A stretch of DNA of 7,618 nt from Methyloceanibacter sp. (GCA_022865725.1 JALHTP010000011.1:1-7618), one strand, 5' to 3'; shown: positions 1 through 5,982, counted from the stretch's first letter. Notes: generated by a model not told the origin, from the letters alone. Program-made: numbers and translations.

Positions 1-957
1 GATCAAGGTGCCGGCGCCATGCTCGGTGAACAGCTCGAGCAGCACCGCATGCGGCACCTTGCCGTTGATGATCACCACGCCCTCGACGCCTTCCGAAATG
101 ACGTCGATGCAGCTCTCGATCTTGGGGATCATGCCGCCGGAGATCGTGCCGTCATCGATCAAAGCTTGCGCCTCGGCCGTCGTCAGCGACTTGATCAGCC
201 GGCCATTCTTGTCGAGCACGCCTTCCACATCGGTCAAGAGCAACAGACGCCTTGCCTTCAGGGCGGAGGCCAGCGCCGCGGCGAACGTATCGGCGTTGAT
301 GTTGAGGGTCTCGCCGTCAGGCCCGACGCCGATCGGCGCCACCACCGGGATCAGGTCGGAATGGATGATCACGTCGATGATGTGCGGATCGACGGCTGCC
401 GGCTCGCCGACAAAGCCGAGATCGGCGATCTGCTCGATATCCGAGCCGGGCTCGCGCCAGCGCCGCTCGAGCCGCTTGGCCCGCATCAGATTGGCGTCCT
501 TGCCCGAGATACCGACCGCCTTGCCGCCTTGCGTATTGATGGCGGTGACGATCTCCTTGTTGACCGAGCCCGCCAGAACCATCTCGACCACCTCGACGGT
601 CTCGCGGTCGGTGACCCGCAAGCCCCCCTTGAACTCGCTCCTTATATTGAGCCGCTCCAAGAGCGAGCCGATCTGCGGGCCGCCGCCATGCACCACGATA
701 GGGTTCACGCCGGCCTGCTTGATGAGGACGATGTCGCGGGCGAAATCGGCCGCAAGCGCCGGATCGCCCATGGCGTGGCCGCCATATTTCACCACGACGG
801 TCTGCTTGTCGTAGCGCTGCATATAGGGCAGGGCCTCCGACAGCACCTTCGCCTTGGCATGCACCATGGCGAGGATCTCGGCCGCGCCTGGGCTCGCGGT
901 CGCTTTGGGCGCAGCCCGCGCCTTCGACTTTGCCGGGGATGATTTGGCCTTGCTCAC
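1..957 (-). CDS. argB: Acetylglutamate kinase ArgB (3' end cut by window edge)
   Basis: Phosphorylates N-acetyl-L-glutamate with ATP, the second step of arginine synthesis, in the cytoplasm. 319 codons are visible with no stop; the frame ends in TEHGAGTLI, normally within a few residues of the family C-terminus, so almost the whole protein is present. Visible motifs are KYGG with Lys57, HGGGPQ at 90-95, GLRVTD at 112-117, then NINAD, LLLLTDVEGVLDKNG and SGGMIPKIE. A helix ending in KVLSEALPYMQRY (about 37-49) precedes the kinase core; such an N-terminal helix marks the hexameric, arginine-inhibited class, so feedback inhibition is inferred. The start is GTG at 957: an in-frame TAG lies just upstream (976-978) and the next in-frame start is Met31. 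There is no Shine-Dalgarno, and a promoter lies immediately upstream. The first 25 or so residues are rich in Ala, Lys and Ser and are probably disordered. Confidence 0.95.
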   Translation of the reverse strand, partial: MSKAKSSPAKSKARAAPKATASPGAAEILAMVHAKAKVLSEALPYMQRYDKQTVVVKYGGHAMGDPALAADFARDIVLIKQAGVNPIVVHGGGPQIGSLLERLNIRSEFKGGLRVTDRETVEVVEMVLAGSVNKEIVTAINTQGGKAVGISGKDANLMRAKRLERRWREPGSDIEQIADLGFVGEPAAVDPHIIDVIIHSDLIPVVAPIGVGPDGETLNINADTFAAALASALKARRLLLLTDVEGVLDKNGRLIKSLTTAEAQALIDDGTISGGMIPKIESCIDVISEGVEGVVIINGKVPHAVLLELFTEHGAGTLI

Positions 958-963
958 TGGGCG

Positions 964-993
964 CTTATAGCGGCGCTAGGGGCGGCGGTACAA
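964..993 (-). promoter_or_regulatory. Putative argB promoter, apparently leaderless
   Basis: Read on the minus strand, TTGTAC (988-993) is followed after 18 bases by TATAAG (964-969). Only six bases then separate the -10 from the GTG start of argB, so transcription would begin at or next to base 957, the G of GTG. This matches the lack of a ribosome binding site. The spacing and -10 are the same as in the rpmH promoter of this window. It is assigned by eye only. Confidence 0.5.
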
Positions 994-1053
994 GCATAAG
1001 CCCGATCTATTCAGAGCATTCCGGCTCGACTATACGTCGTTCGGTTGCGGATA

Positions 1054-1506
1054 ATGGCGAGAGCGATGCGTCCAAAGCAAGCCGAAGAAGGGAACCCGAA
1101 GCCGGCCGGAGACCGCCTGCCGCAGGCGAGATCGGCGCTTCCGGGGCGAGGGGGGTTCGCGCGGATCGTCGCCGCCTTCTGGAACTCCCTGGGCGGCCTT
1201 CAGGAAGGGCTCGCCACCGAATCGGCGATCAAGCAGGAGGTTGCCATCGCCTGTCTCCTCCTGCCGGTGTCCTTCTTCATCGCGCGGGATTTGTGGACCT
1301 GGGTGGCGCTGGTCGGGAGCCTGCTCTTCGTGCTCTCGATCGAGTTCCTGAACACGGCGATCGAGCGGCTGTGCAACCACATCCAGCCCGACCGGCACGA
1401 GGCCATCCGCATCACCAAGGATCTCGCCTCGGCGGGGGTCTTCTTCGCCCTGGCCCTGGGCGCGCTGGTGTGGATCGCGGCGCTGTGGATGCGATTTGCC
1501 GCCTGA
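1054..1506 (+). CDS. dgkA: Diacylglycerol kinase DgkA (prokaryotic type)
   Basis: Small integral membrane kinase that phosphorylates diacylglycerol to phosphatidate with ATP, recycling diacylglycerol left by periplasmic glucan or lipid modification. The product is 150 residues with three predicted membrane helices (about 63-78, 82-106 and 125-147). With a constant offset of 28, the key residues of E. coli DgkA are all present: Glu56 (E28), Glu97 (E69), Asn100 (N72), Glu104 (E76), Lys122 and Asp123 (K94, D95). The motif is EFLNTAIE, followed by KDLASAG. The first 28 residues are a basic, Pro-rich extension absent from the E. coli enzyme. The start is uncertain: ATG 1054 is chosen, but ATG 1066 and TTG 1045 are in frame and none has a strong Shine-Dalgarno. 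A weak -10 (TATACG, 1031-1036) lies upstream without a good -35. The gene diverges from argB and ends 6 bases from the stop of engB. Confidence 0.93.
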   Translation: MARAMRPKQAEEGNPKPAGDRLPQARSALPGRGGFARIVAAFWNSLGGLQEGLATESAIKQEVAIACLLLPVSFFIARDLWTWVALVGSLLFVLSIEFLNTAIERLCNHIQPDRHEAIRITKDLASAGVFFALALGALVWIAALWMRFAA

Positions 1507-1517
1507 CGGCCGTCAGG
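1502..1517. terminator. Perfect 16-base palindrome across both convergent stop codons
   Basis: CCTGACGGCCGTCAGG is a perfect inverted repeat containing the TGA of dgkA (1504-1506) and the TGA of engB (1513-1515) on opposite strands. As RNA it could form a 6-bp stem with a GGCC loop in either direction. No T-tract follows on either strand, so it would be at best a weak bidirectional terminator or a stabiliser of 3' ends; the function is inferred from position only. Confidence 0.35.
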
Positions 1518-2163
1518 TCAGAGAGACGGCCACTGCGGCGCGAAGCTCGGGAATGCCGCCGCCAAAGCGGGAGGAAGTCGTCAGCATTTGCGGATAAGCC
1601 GCCGGGTGCTTGGCCAGCGCCGCGGCGGCCTTGGCCTCGACGGCCAAAAGCTCCGAGGCCTTGGGCTTGTCGGCCTTGGTCAGGACCACCTGGTAGGAGA
1701 CCGCGGCCTCGTCGAGCAGCTTCATGGTCTCCTCGTCGTTGGCCTTGATGCCGTGCCGCGCGTCGATCAGCAAAAACACGCGCTTCAGCTCGCGGCGCCC
1801 TCGGAGATACTCGCGGATCAGCCGCGTCCATCCCTTCACCGCTGCCTTGGACGCCCGCGCATAGCCATAGCCCGGCATGTCGACGAGATAGAGCTGACCG
1901 TCCTTGCCCAAGGTGAAGAAGTTGAGCTCCCGCGTCCGCCCCGGCGTCACCGAGACGCGCGCCAGGCTCGTCCGCCCCGTAAGCGCATTGATCAGGCTCG
2001 ACTTGCCGACATTGGAGCGGCCGGCAAAGGCCACTTCAGGCCGTCCGTCCTTTGGCAAATCGTCGATGCTGACCACGCCCTTGACGAAGGTGCACGGTCC
2101 CTTGAACAGGGCTTCGCCCTTGGCGATGTCGGCAGCGGTGAATTCAGGACTATCCATTGTCAT
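1513..2163 (-). CDS. engB: Ribosome biogenesis GTPase EngB (YihA/YsxC)
   Basis: Small cytoplasmic GTPase of the TrmE-Era-EngA-EngB-septin group, needed in the bacteria where it has been studied for maturation of the 50S subunit. The 216 residues hold a complete GTPase core: G1 GRSNVGKSS at 48-56, G2 around TPGRT at 73-77, G3 DMPGYG at 95-100, G4 TKAD at 162-165 and G5 TSS at 196-198. The N-terminus (to about residue 40) and length are usual for the family in alphaproteobacteria. ATG 2163 is used as start; ATG 2157 (third codon) is equally possible, and neither has a clear Shine-Dalgarno. It lies 54 bases downstream of yidC on the same strand, probably in the same transcript, and its stop is 6 bases from that of the convergent dgkA. 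Confidence 0.96.
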   Translation of the reverse strand: MTMDSPEFTAADIAKGEALFKGPCTFVKGVVSIDDLPKDGRPEVAFAGRSNVGKSSLINALTGRTSLARVSVTPGRTRELNFFTLGKDGQLYLVDMPGYGYARASKAAVKGWTRLIREYLRGRRELKRVFLLIDARHGIKANDEETMKLLDEAAVSYQVVLTKADKPKASELLAVEAKAAAALAKHPAAYPQMLTTSSRFGGGIPELRAAVAVSLT

Positions 2164-2217
2164 CGCCGGGCTTGCCTGCTTGCGCGGAGAACGACAAGAG
2201 CGGTTGGCGAGCGAGCG

Positions 2218-4152
2218 TCAGCTCTTGCTGTCGACGTCGGCGTTCTCCGTCTCGTCCGGCTCCGCCGTCTTTTTGTTGGCCTTGGGTTCACCCTTGTCGC
2301 CCTTCGGCCCGCCTTTGGCGCGCTTCGCGACTTTGGCGCTTCTCGTCTTATCCTCGCTCTTGGCTTTCGTCTTGTTGCTCTTGAAGCCGAGATTCTCAAA
2401 AAGCGGAATCTCCACCCCCTGACGCGCCATGATCACGGATTGCTGGATGACCGACAGCGTGTTGTTCCACGCCCAGTAGATGACGAGGCCGGCCGGAAAA
2501 GAGGCGAGCAGGAAGGTGAAGAACACCGGCATCCAGGCGAAAAGCTTCTGCTGCACGGGATCGGGCGGGGCCGGGTTCAGCTTCATCTGCACCCACATGG
2601 TGACGCCCATGATGAGCGGCCAAACGCCGATCATAAGGAAATGCGGCGGGTCCCAGGGGACCAGCCCGAACAGATTGAACAGGCTGGTCGGATCGGGCGC
2701 CGACAAATCCTTGATCCAGCCGAAGAACGGCGCATGCCGCATCTCGATGGTGACGAACAGCACCTTGTAGAGCGCGAAGAAGATCGGGATCTGCACGAGG
2801 ATCGGCAGGCAGCCCGAGGCCGGGTTCACCTTCTCCTTTTTGTACAGCTCCATCATCGCCTGCTGCTGCCGCGCGCGGTCCTCGCCGTAGCGCTCCTTGA
2901 TGCGCTGCATCTCAGGTGCGAGCAGCTTCATCTTGCTCATCGACACGTAGGATTTGTTGGCGAGCGGGAAGAGCACCAGCTTGATGCACAGCGTGACGAT
3001 GAGGATGGCGAGCCCGAAATTGCCGACGAGCTTGTAGAAGAAGTCGAGCGCGAAGAAGAGCGGCTTGGTCAGGAAATAGAACCAGCCCCAGTCGATCAGC
3101 AGGTCGAATTTTGGGATGCCGTATCTTGCCGCGTAGCCGTCGACGAGGTTGACCTCCTTGGCACCGGCAAAGACCTGGCCCTTGGCCTCCCCGGTTCCAC
3201 CGGCCGGGATCGTCAGTGGGTCCATGAGGTAGTCGGTCTGGAAGCGATCGCGCCCCACGCCCTGCGTGCTGCCGGAGAATGTTGCCTTGAAGCCCTTGCC
3301 TTGCTCGGGGATGACGACGGCCGCCCAATATTTGTCGGTGATGCCGAGCCAGCCATGCTGGCTCTTGAAGGTAGCCGGCGGGTTCTCGATGGCCTTCTTG
3401 TAGCTGATCTCCTCGAGCCCGCTATCGTCGACGACGCCGATAAGGCCTTCATGCAGGATGTAGAAGCCTTGCACATGCGGCGTCTCGTGGCGCGAAACGA
3501 GGCCGTAAGGATGAAGCGTGACGGACCCAGCGCCGGTATTGGCCACCTTGTCGTCGACCGTGAACATATATTTGTCGTCGACCGAGATGGTGCGGGTGAA
3601 TTTCAGCCCCTTGCTGTTGTCGTAGCTGAGCGTCACCGGCGAGCTTTGCGTGAGCGGGCTTTGCGTCTCGGCCGTCCACATCGTCTTGTCGCCAGGCAGC
3701 GCGAGATCCGCGCCCGCGTCTTCGACAAAGCCATGCTCGGCGTAATAGGCGCCCGGCCCGCCCGCCGGAGAGAGCAGCACCACCATGGGGCTCGTGGGCT
3801 CGACCGTCTCGCGATAGTCCTTCAGCGTCAGATCGTCGATGCGCCCGCCTTTCAGCGCGATCGAGCCCTTGAGGCTCGGCGTGTCGATGGCGATGCGGGG
3901 ACTTTGCGCCAGCGCCTCCTCGCGGGTCATCGTGGCGGCGACCGCGACGCCCGGCTGCGGCGCGCCGCCGCCTGAGGACGCCTCGCCGGCGCCTTGCGGC
4001 TGCGGCGGTCCCGGCTCGACTTGCTGTGACTGCTCGCCTTCCGGCTTCACCGGCGGCTGATGCGACTTCGGCACGAAGAAATACTGCCAGGCGAACAAGA
4101 CGCCGATCGACAGGACGATGGCGAAGATGAAGTTGCGATTGTTCTCGTCCAT
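2218..4152 (-). CDS. yidC: Membrane protein insertase YidC
   Basis: Inserts and folds inner-membrane proteins, alone or with SecYEG. The 644 residues begin MDENNRNF, the usual family start, followed by the first membrane helix (about 7-26), a Pro/Gln/Gly-rich linker (about 28-75), a large periplasmic beta-sandwich domain (to about 350) and the conserved C-terminal bundle of five helices (about 360-580). Lys391, in CIKLVLFPLANKSY, occupies the place of the hydrophilic-groove Arg366 of E. coli YidC. The conserved VNPASGCLPILVQIPIFFALY and FPAGLVIYW segments are present. The last 60 residues are a tail very rich in Lys that turns acidic at the end; such basic tails bind ribosomes in alphaproteobacterial YidC and mitochondrial Oxa1. 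ATG 4152 is preferred over in-frame ATGs at 4218 and 4275, the latter inside rnpA. The start codon lies in a 16-base tandem repeat. No yidD lies between rnpA and yidC. Confidence 0.98.
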   Translation of the reverse strand: MDENNRNFIFAIVLSIGVLFAWQYFFVPKSHQPPVKPEGEQSQQVEPGPPQPQGAGEASSGGGAPQPGVAVAATMTREEALAQSPRIAIDTPSLKGSIALKGGRIDDLTLKDYRETVEPTSPMVVLLSPAGGPGAYYAEHGFVEDAGADLALPGDKTMWTAETQSPLTQSSPVTLSYDNSKGLKFTRTISVDDKYMFTVDDKVANTGAGSVTLHPYGLVSRHETPHVQGFYILHEGLIGVVDDSGLEEISYKKAIENPPATFKSQHGWLGITDKYWAAVVIPEQGKGFKATFSGSTQGVGRDRFQTDYLMDPLTIPAGGTGEAKGQVFAGAKEVNLVDGYAARYGIPKFDLLIDWGWFYFLTKPLFFALDFFYKLVGNFGLAILIVTLCIKLVLFPLANKSYVSMSKMKLLAPEMQRIKERYGEDRARQQQAMMELYKKEKVNPASGCLPILVQIPIFFALYKVLFVTIEMRHAPFFGWIKDLSAPDPTSLFNLFGLVPWDPPHFLMIGVWPLIMGVTMWVQMKLNPAPPDPVQQKLFAWMPVFFTFLLASFPAGLVIYWAWNNTLSVIQQSVIMARQGVEIPLFENLGFKSNKTKAKSEDKTRSAKVAKRAKGGPKGDKGEPKANKKTAEPDETENADVDSKS

Positions 4153-4180
4153 GTCGCTTTCAGCCCATGTCGCTTTCAGC
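4149..4180 (-). repeat. Exact 16-base tandem repeat over the yidC start site
   Basis: On the minus strand the unit GCTGAAAGCGACATGG occurs twice in direct contact (4165-4180, then 4149-4164). Each copy carries a GAAAG stretch and an ATG. The second ATG (4152) is the yidC start; the first (4168) is 16 bases upstream in another frame and reads ATG GGC TGA, a two-codon ORF that ends before the true start. The repeat is certain; any effect on translation is inferred. Confidence 0.9.
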
Positions 4181-4186
4181 TCAAGG

Positions 4187-4209
4187 CCCGCGATCGGTCC
4201 CTTCGCGGG
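4187..4209 (-). other. Inverted repeat between rnpA and yidC
   Basis: CCCGCGA and TCGCGGG form a perfect 7-bp stem around a 9-base loop in the 82-base gap between rnpA and yidC, ending about 35 bases before the yidC start. No T-tract follows, so it is not a typical intrinsic terminator. It might be a processing or stability element in the polycistronic message, or chance in GC-rich DNA. Confidence 0.3.
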
Positions 4210-4234
4210 GTGAGGCATGTCCGGTTTCGGGTGT

Positions 4235-4600
4235 TCAGCGCTTCTTTGCTGAGGCGGGCTCGTGCACCTTGGCAAGCGCGCGTTGAAGGTCCTTGATCAG
4301 CTCGGTGAAGCGCCGTTGTATCGTGCCCTCCCGGGCGATCAAAACATAATCATAGCCTTCCACGGCCAGCGGAGAGCCCGCGAGCCGCACCGCCTCTTTC
4401 AGCCGCCGCCGCGCCCGGTTGCGGACGACCGCTCCGCCGAGGCCTTTGGTGGCGGTGAAGCCGAAGCGGGCGAGATGAATCTCCTCGGTCTCGCCGTTGC
4501 GCTTTCGCGCCTGGAGCACGAGCGAAGGCGCCACGAACCGGGCGCCGCCCCTTACATGCAGGAATTCCGTGCGTGTCTTGAGACGTCCGATCGCCGTCAC
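4235..4600 (-). CDS. rnpA: Ribonuclease P protein component
   Basis: Basic protein subunit of RNase P; it helps the catalytic RNA bind pre-tRNA and remove 5' leaders. The 121 residues contain the signature RNRARRRLKE at 60-69, preceded by GFTATKGLGGAVV, with basic residues throughout, and the length is normal. The start is GTG at 4600: the frame upstream is closed by the TAA of rpmH, and the six codons between hold no other usual start. There is no clear Shine-Dalgarno, so translation is probably coupled to rpmH, whose stop is 18 bases upstream. It shares its transcript with rpmH and very likely yidC, the common bacterial arrangement. The short C-terminal tail (PASAKKR) is variable in the family. 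Confidence 0.96.
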   Translation of the reverse strand: MTAIGRLKTRTEFLHVRGGARFVAPSLVLQARKRNGETEEIHLARFGFTATKGLGGAVVRNRARRRLKEAVRLAGSPLAVEGYDYVLIAREGTIQRRFTELIKDLQRALAKVHEPASAKKR

Positions 4601-4618
4601 CGGTGAGGCGCTGCCGGC

Positions 4619-4753
4619 TTACGCCGACAAGCGCTTGCGTCCCTTGGCTCTGCGCCGCGCGAGCACCTTCCGGCCGCCCACCGTCGCCATACGCGCGCGA
4701 AAGCCGTGGCGCCGCTTGCGGACGAGCCGCGATGGTTGAAAGGTGCGTTTCAA
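4619..4753 (-). CDS. rpmH: 50S ribosomal protein L34
   Basis: Small, very basic protein of the large ribosomal subunit. The 44-residue product begins MKRTFQPSRLVRKRRHGFRA and ends GRKRLSA, matching L34 along its full length. The start codon is TTG at 4753, unambiguous because the conserved MKRTFQPS begins there. An AGGAGA Shine-Dalgarno at 4761-4766 sits 7 bases upstream, so the weak start codon is paired with a strong ribosome binding site. It is first in the block rpmH-rnpA-yidC-engB, with its own promoter upstream and an inferred leader of about 70 bases. The stop codon is in the same reading frame as rnpA. Confidence 0.97.
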   Translation of the reverse strand: MKRTFQPSRLVRKRRHGFRARMATVGGRKVLARRRAKGRKRLSA

Positions 4754-4760
4754 GGGAGCG

Positions 4761-4766
4761 TCTCCT
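4761..4766 (-). promoter_or_regulatory. Shine-Dalgarno of rpmH (supports TTG start)
   Basis: AGGAGA on the minus strand, 7 bases before the TTG at 4753. It is the best ribosome binding site on the minus strand of this window and decides the start. Its GGAG could pair with CTCC directly before the start codon, a 4-bp stem around ACG, which might damp initiation. Confidence 0.8.
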
Positions 4767-4830
4767 GGCTCGATCGTACCGAAGCTTGGAGCACCTTAAC
4801 GCTAGGGCGCTCGCATCGGCAGTCCCGCGG

Positions 4831-4860
4831 CTTATAGGGTGCGGCAGGCGCTGAAGTCAA
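4831..4860 (-). promoter_or_regulatory. Promoter of the rpmH-rnpA-yidC block
   Basis: On the minus strand, TTGACT (4855-4860) and TATAAG (4831-4836) are 18 bases apart, a close match to the housekeeping sigma70 consensus. Initiation would be expected near 4824, giving an untranslated leader of about 70 bases before rpmH. It is placed as expected for the start of this highly expressed block. Confidence 0.75.
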
Positions 4861-4879
4861 TGCGTAGCGGGGATATGGG

Positions 4880-4912
4880 CCGGGCCGGCGGCCCGGAAAG
4901 CGCCGCTTTCCG
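4880..4912. repeat. Two overlapping, mutually exclusive hairpins
   Basis: CCGGGCC-GGC-GGCCCGG (4880-4896) forms a 7-bp stem, and CGGAAAGC-GCC-GCTTTCCG (4894-4912) an 8-bp stem. They share bases 4894-4896, so a single strand cannot form both fully. They lie about 20 bases upstream of the rpmH -35 and 250 bases upstream of the TVP38 start. Both stems are exact; a function is not shown. Confidence 0.6.
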
Positions 4913-5144
4913 CCTTCACGCCAGCGCGAGAGTTGTGCCTTGCAGCAAAAGTCGGTTAATCATTAGGGGACCCTCCGTTTCAGGCCATCCGCCACGCCTG
5001 CCAGCCCCGAAGAATGCGCCATCGCCAATGTGCGACAACAAAGGTCGTTCTGCCTCGCCCCTGGTGAGGATGCATCACAATGGCGCGAAGGCCCGTTCCG
5101 CATGGTCCGCACGATGGCCAATTTAGGGATGAGAGTGCCGGGAC

Positions 5145-5150
5145 AAGGAG
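5145..5150 (+). promoter_or_regulatory. Shine-Dalgarno of the TVP38/TMEM64 gene
   Basis: AAGGAG lies 11 bases before ATG 5162. The spacing is a little long but this is the best site near any in-frame start, and it supports 5162 over the upstream starts of the same open frame. Confidence 0.6.
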
Positions 5151-5161
5151 TGGCTTCGAGC

Positions 5162-5953
5162 ATGAAGACTGCGCCGGAAAACACCAGCGGCGCCGCTTTG
5201 TGGCTCAAGCGGCTCTGGCCGCTCCTCGCCCTCATCGCCGCGACGGGATTCGTGCTCGCCATGGGCTGGCAGCGTTATCTGACCGTCGAGGCGCTCGCCG
5301 AGAACCGGGAGGCGCTCAGCGCCTACATCGGCGTGAACATGCTGCTCAGCCTTCTCGCCTTCATCGCGATCTACGTCGTCGCTGTGGCGCTGTCGCTGCC
5401 GGGCGGCGCCGTGCTCACCATCGCGGGGGGCTTTCTGTTCGGCTGGTTCACAGGCGGGCTTGCCGCCATCCTCGGCGCCACCATCGGCGCCACGATCGTG
5501 TTTCTCATCGCGAGAAGCGCGCTCGGCGATGTTCTGGCGGCAAGGGCAGGGCCCTGGCTGTCCCGCTTCCGCCAGGGATTTCAGGAGGATGCCTTCAGCT
5601 ATCTGCTATTCTTGCGGCTCGTTCCGATTTTTCCGTTTTGGCTGGTCAATTTGGCGCCTGGACTGCTCGGCGTGAGTTTCGGGACCTATGTCCTCACCAC
5701 CTTCCTTGGCATTATTCCGGGAACTTTTGCCTATTCGCTGGCCGGCAATGGCCTCGATAGTGTTATCGAGGCGCAGCAAGCAGCGCACCAATCCTGCCTT
5801 GCCAAGATGGGACCGGGAGGCCAAGAGTCTTGCTCGTACGCGCTCGATCCGGGGGCGCTTTTGACACCGGAGATGATTGCCGGGCTCGTGGCGCTGGGGC
5901 TCGTGGCGCTCGTTCCGATGGCGGTCAAGCTGTTCAGGCGCACGCGCGCCTGA
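5162..5953 (+). CDS. TVP38/TMEM64 family membrane protein (VTT/DedA-like domain)
   Basis: Polytopic inner-membrane protein of 263 residues. Predicted membrane segments are at about 18-36, 58-79, 82-118 (hairpin), 155-175 (re-entrant plus helix), 177-198 and 238-256. Family marks are LPGGAVLTIAGGFLFG at 79-94, the small-residue stretch GATIGATIVFLIAR to 118, and FLRLVPIFPFWLVNLAPGLLGV at 150-171. DedA/VTT proteins are linked to lipid scrambling or carrier recycling and membrane potential in several organisms, but the function of this bacterial branch is not established. A loop before the last helix carries Cys212 and Cys224, possibly a disulfide. ATG 5162 is chosen for its Shine-Dalgarno and because hydrophobic sequence begins about 15 residues later; the frame is open from ATG 5030. 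The oxidoreductase follows 29 bases downstream, and the two domains are known to occur fused in other bacteria, so they probably work together. Confidence 0.9.
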   Translation: MKTAPENTSGAALWLKRLWPLLALIAATGFVLAMGWQRYLTVEALAENREALSAYIGVNMLLSLLAFIAIYVVAVALSLPGGAVLTIAGGFLFGWFTGGLAAILGATIGATIVFLIARSALGDVLAARAGPWLSRFRQGFQEDAFSYLLFLRLVPIFPFWLVNLAPGLLGVSFGTYVLTTFLGIIPGTFAYSLAGNGLDSVIEAQQAAHQSCLAKMGPGGQESCSYALDPGALLTPEMIAGLVALGLVALVPMAVKLFRRTRA

Positions 5954-5982
5954 TGCGTGTGGCGATGGGGGATTAGGCGAAT

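Larger units (their letters stand above)
4861..5161. other. Divergent intergenic region without a gene
   Basis: This stretch lies between the rpmH promoter and the TVP38 gene. Open frames crossing it show no family resemblance. It holds two overlapping GC-rich hairpins (4880-4912) and an AT-rich inverted repeat TAATCATTA (4957-4965). A promoter for the plus-strand genes should lie here, but I cannot identify one with a convincing -35 and -10. Confidence 0.6.

Noticed and set aside
19..942. Long plus-strand open frames over argB
   Set aside because: The minus strand encodes a full ArgB with all motifs; the plus frames are its complement.
1588..3975. Very long plus-strand open frame (795 codons) opposite engB and yidC
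   Set aside because: It runs antisense through two conserved genes, is rich in Arg, His and Asp as expected of a GC-rich shadow frame, and shows no family motif.
4153..4275. Extended YidC N-terminus from ATG 4275 or ATG 4218
   Set aside because: It would overlap rnpA or add polar residues before the family's conserved MxxNNRNF start.
4933..4968. Promoter for the TVP38 operon around TTGTGC/TTGCAG and TTAATC
   Set aside because: No pairing gives both an acceptable -10 and normal spacing.
5069..5076. GATGCATC palindrome in the gap
   Set aside because: Eight bases, expected by chance at this scale, with no matching partner nearby.
4839..5126. 95-codon open frame in the divergent gap
   Set aside because: It overlaps the rpmH promoter and the hairpins, has no Shine-Dalgarno and no recognisable domain.
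5030..5161. Extended N-terminus of the TVP38 protein from ATG 5030, 5102, 5114 or 5129
   Set aside because: These residues resemble translated intergenic DNA, and AAGGAG fits ATG 5162 better.
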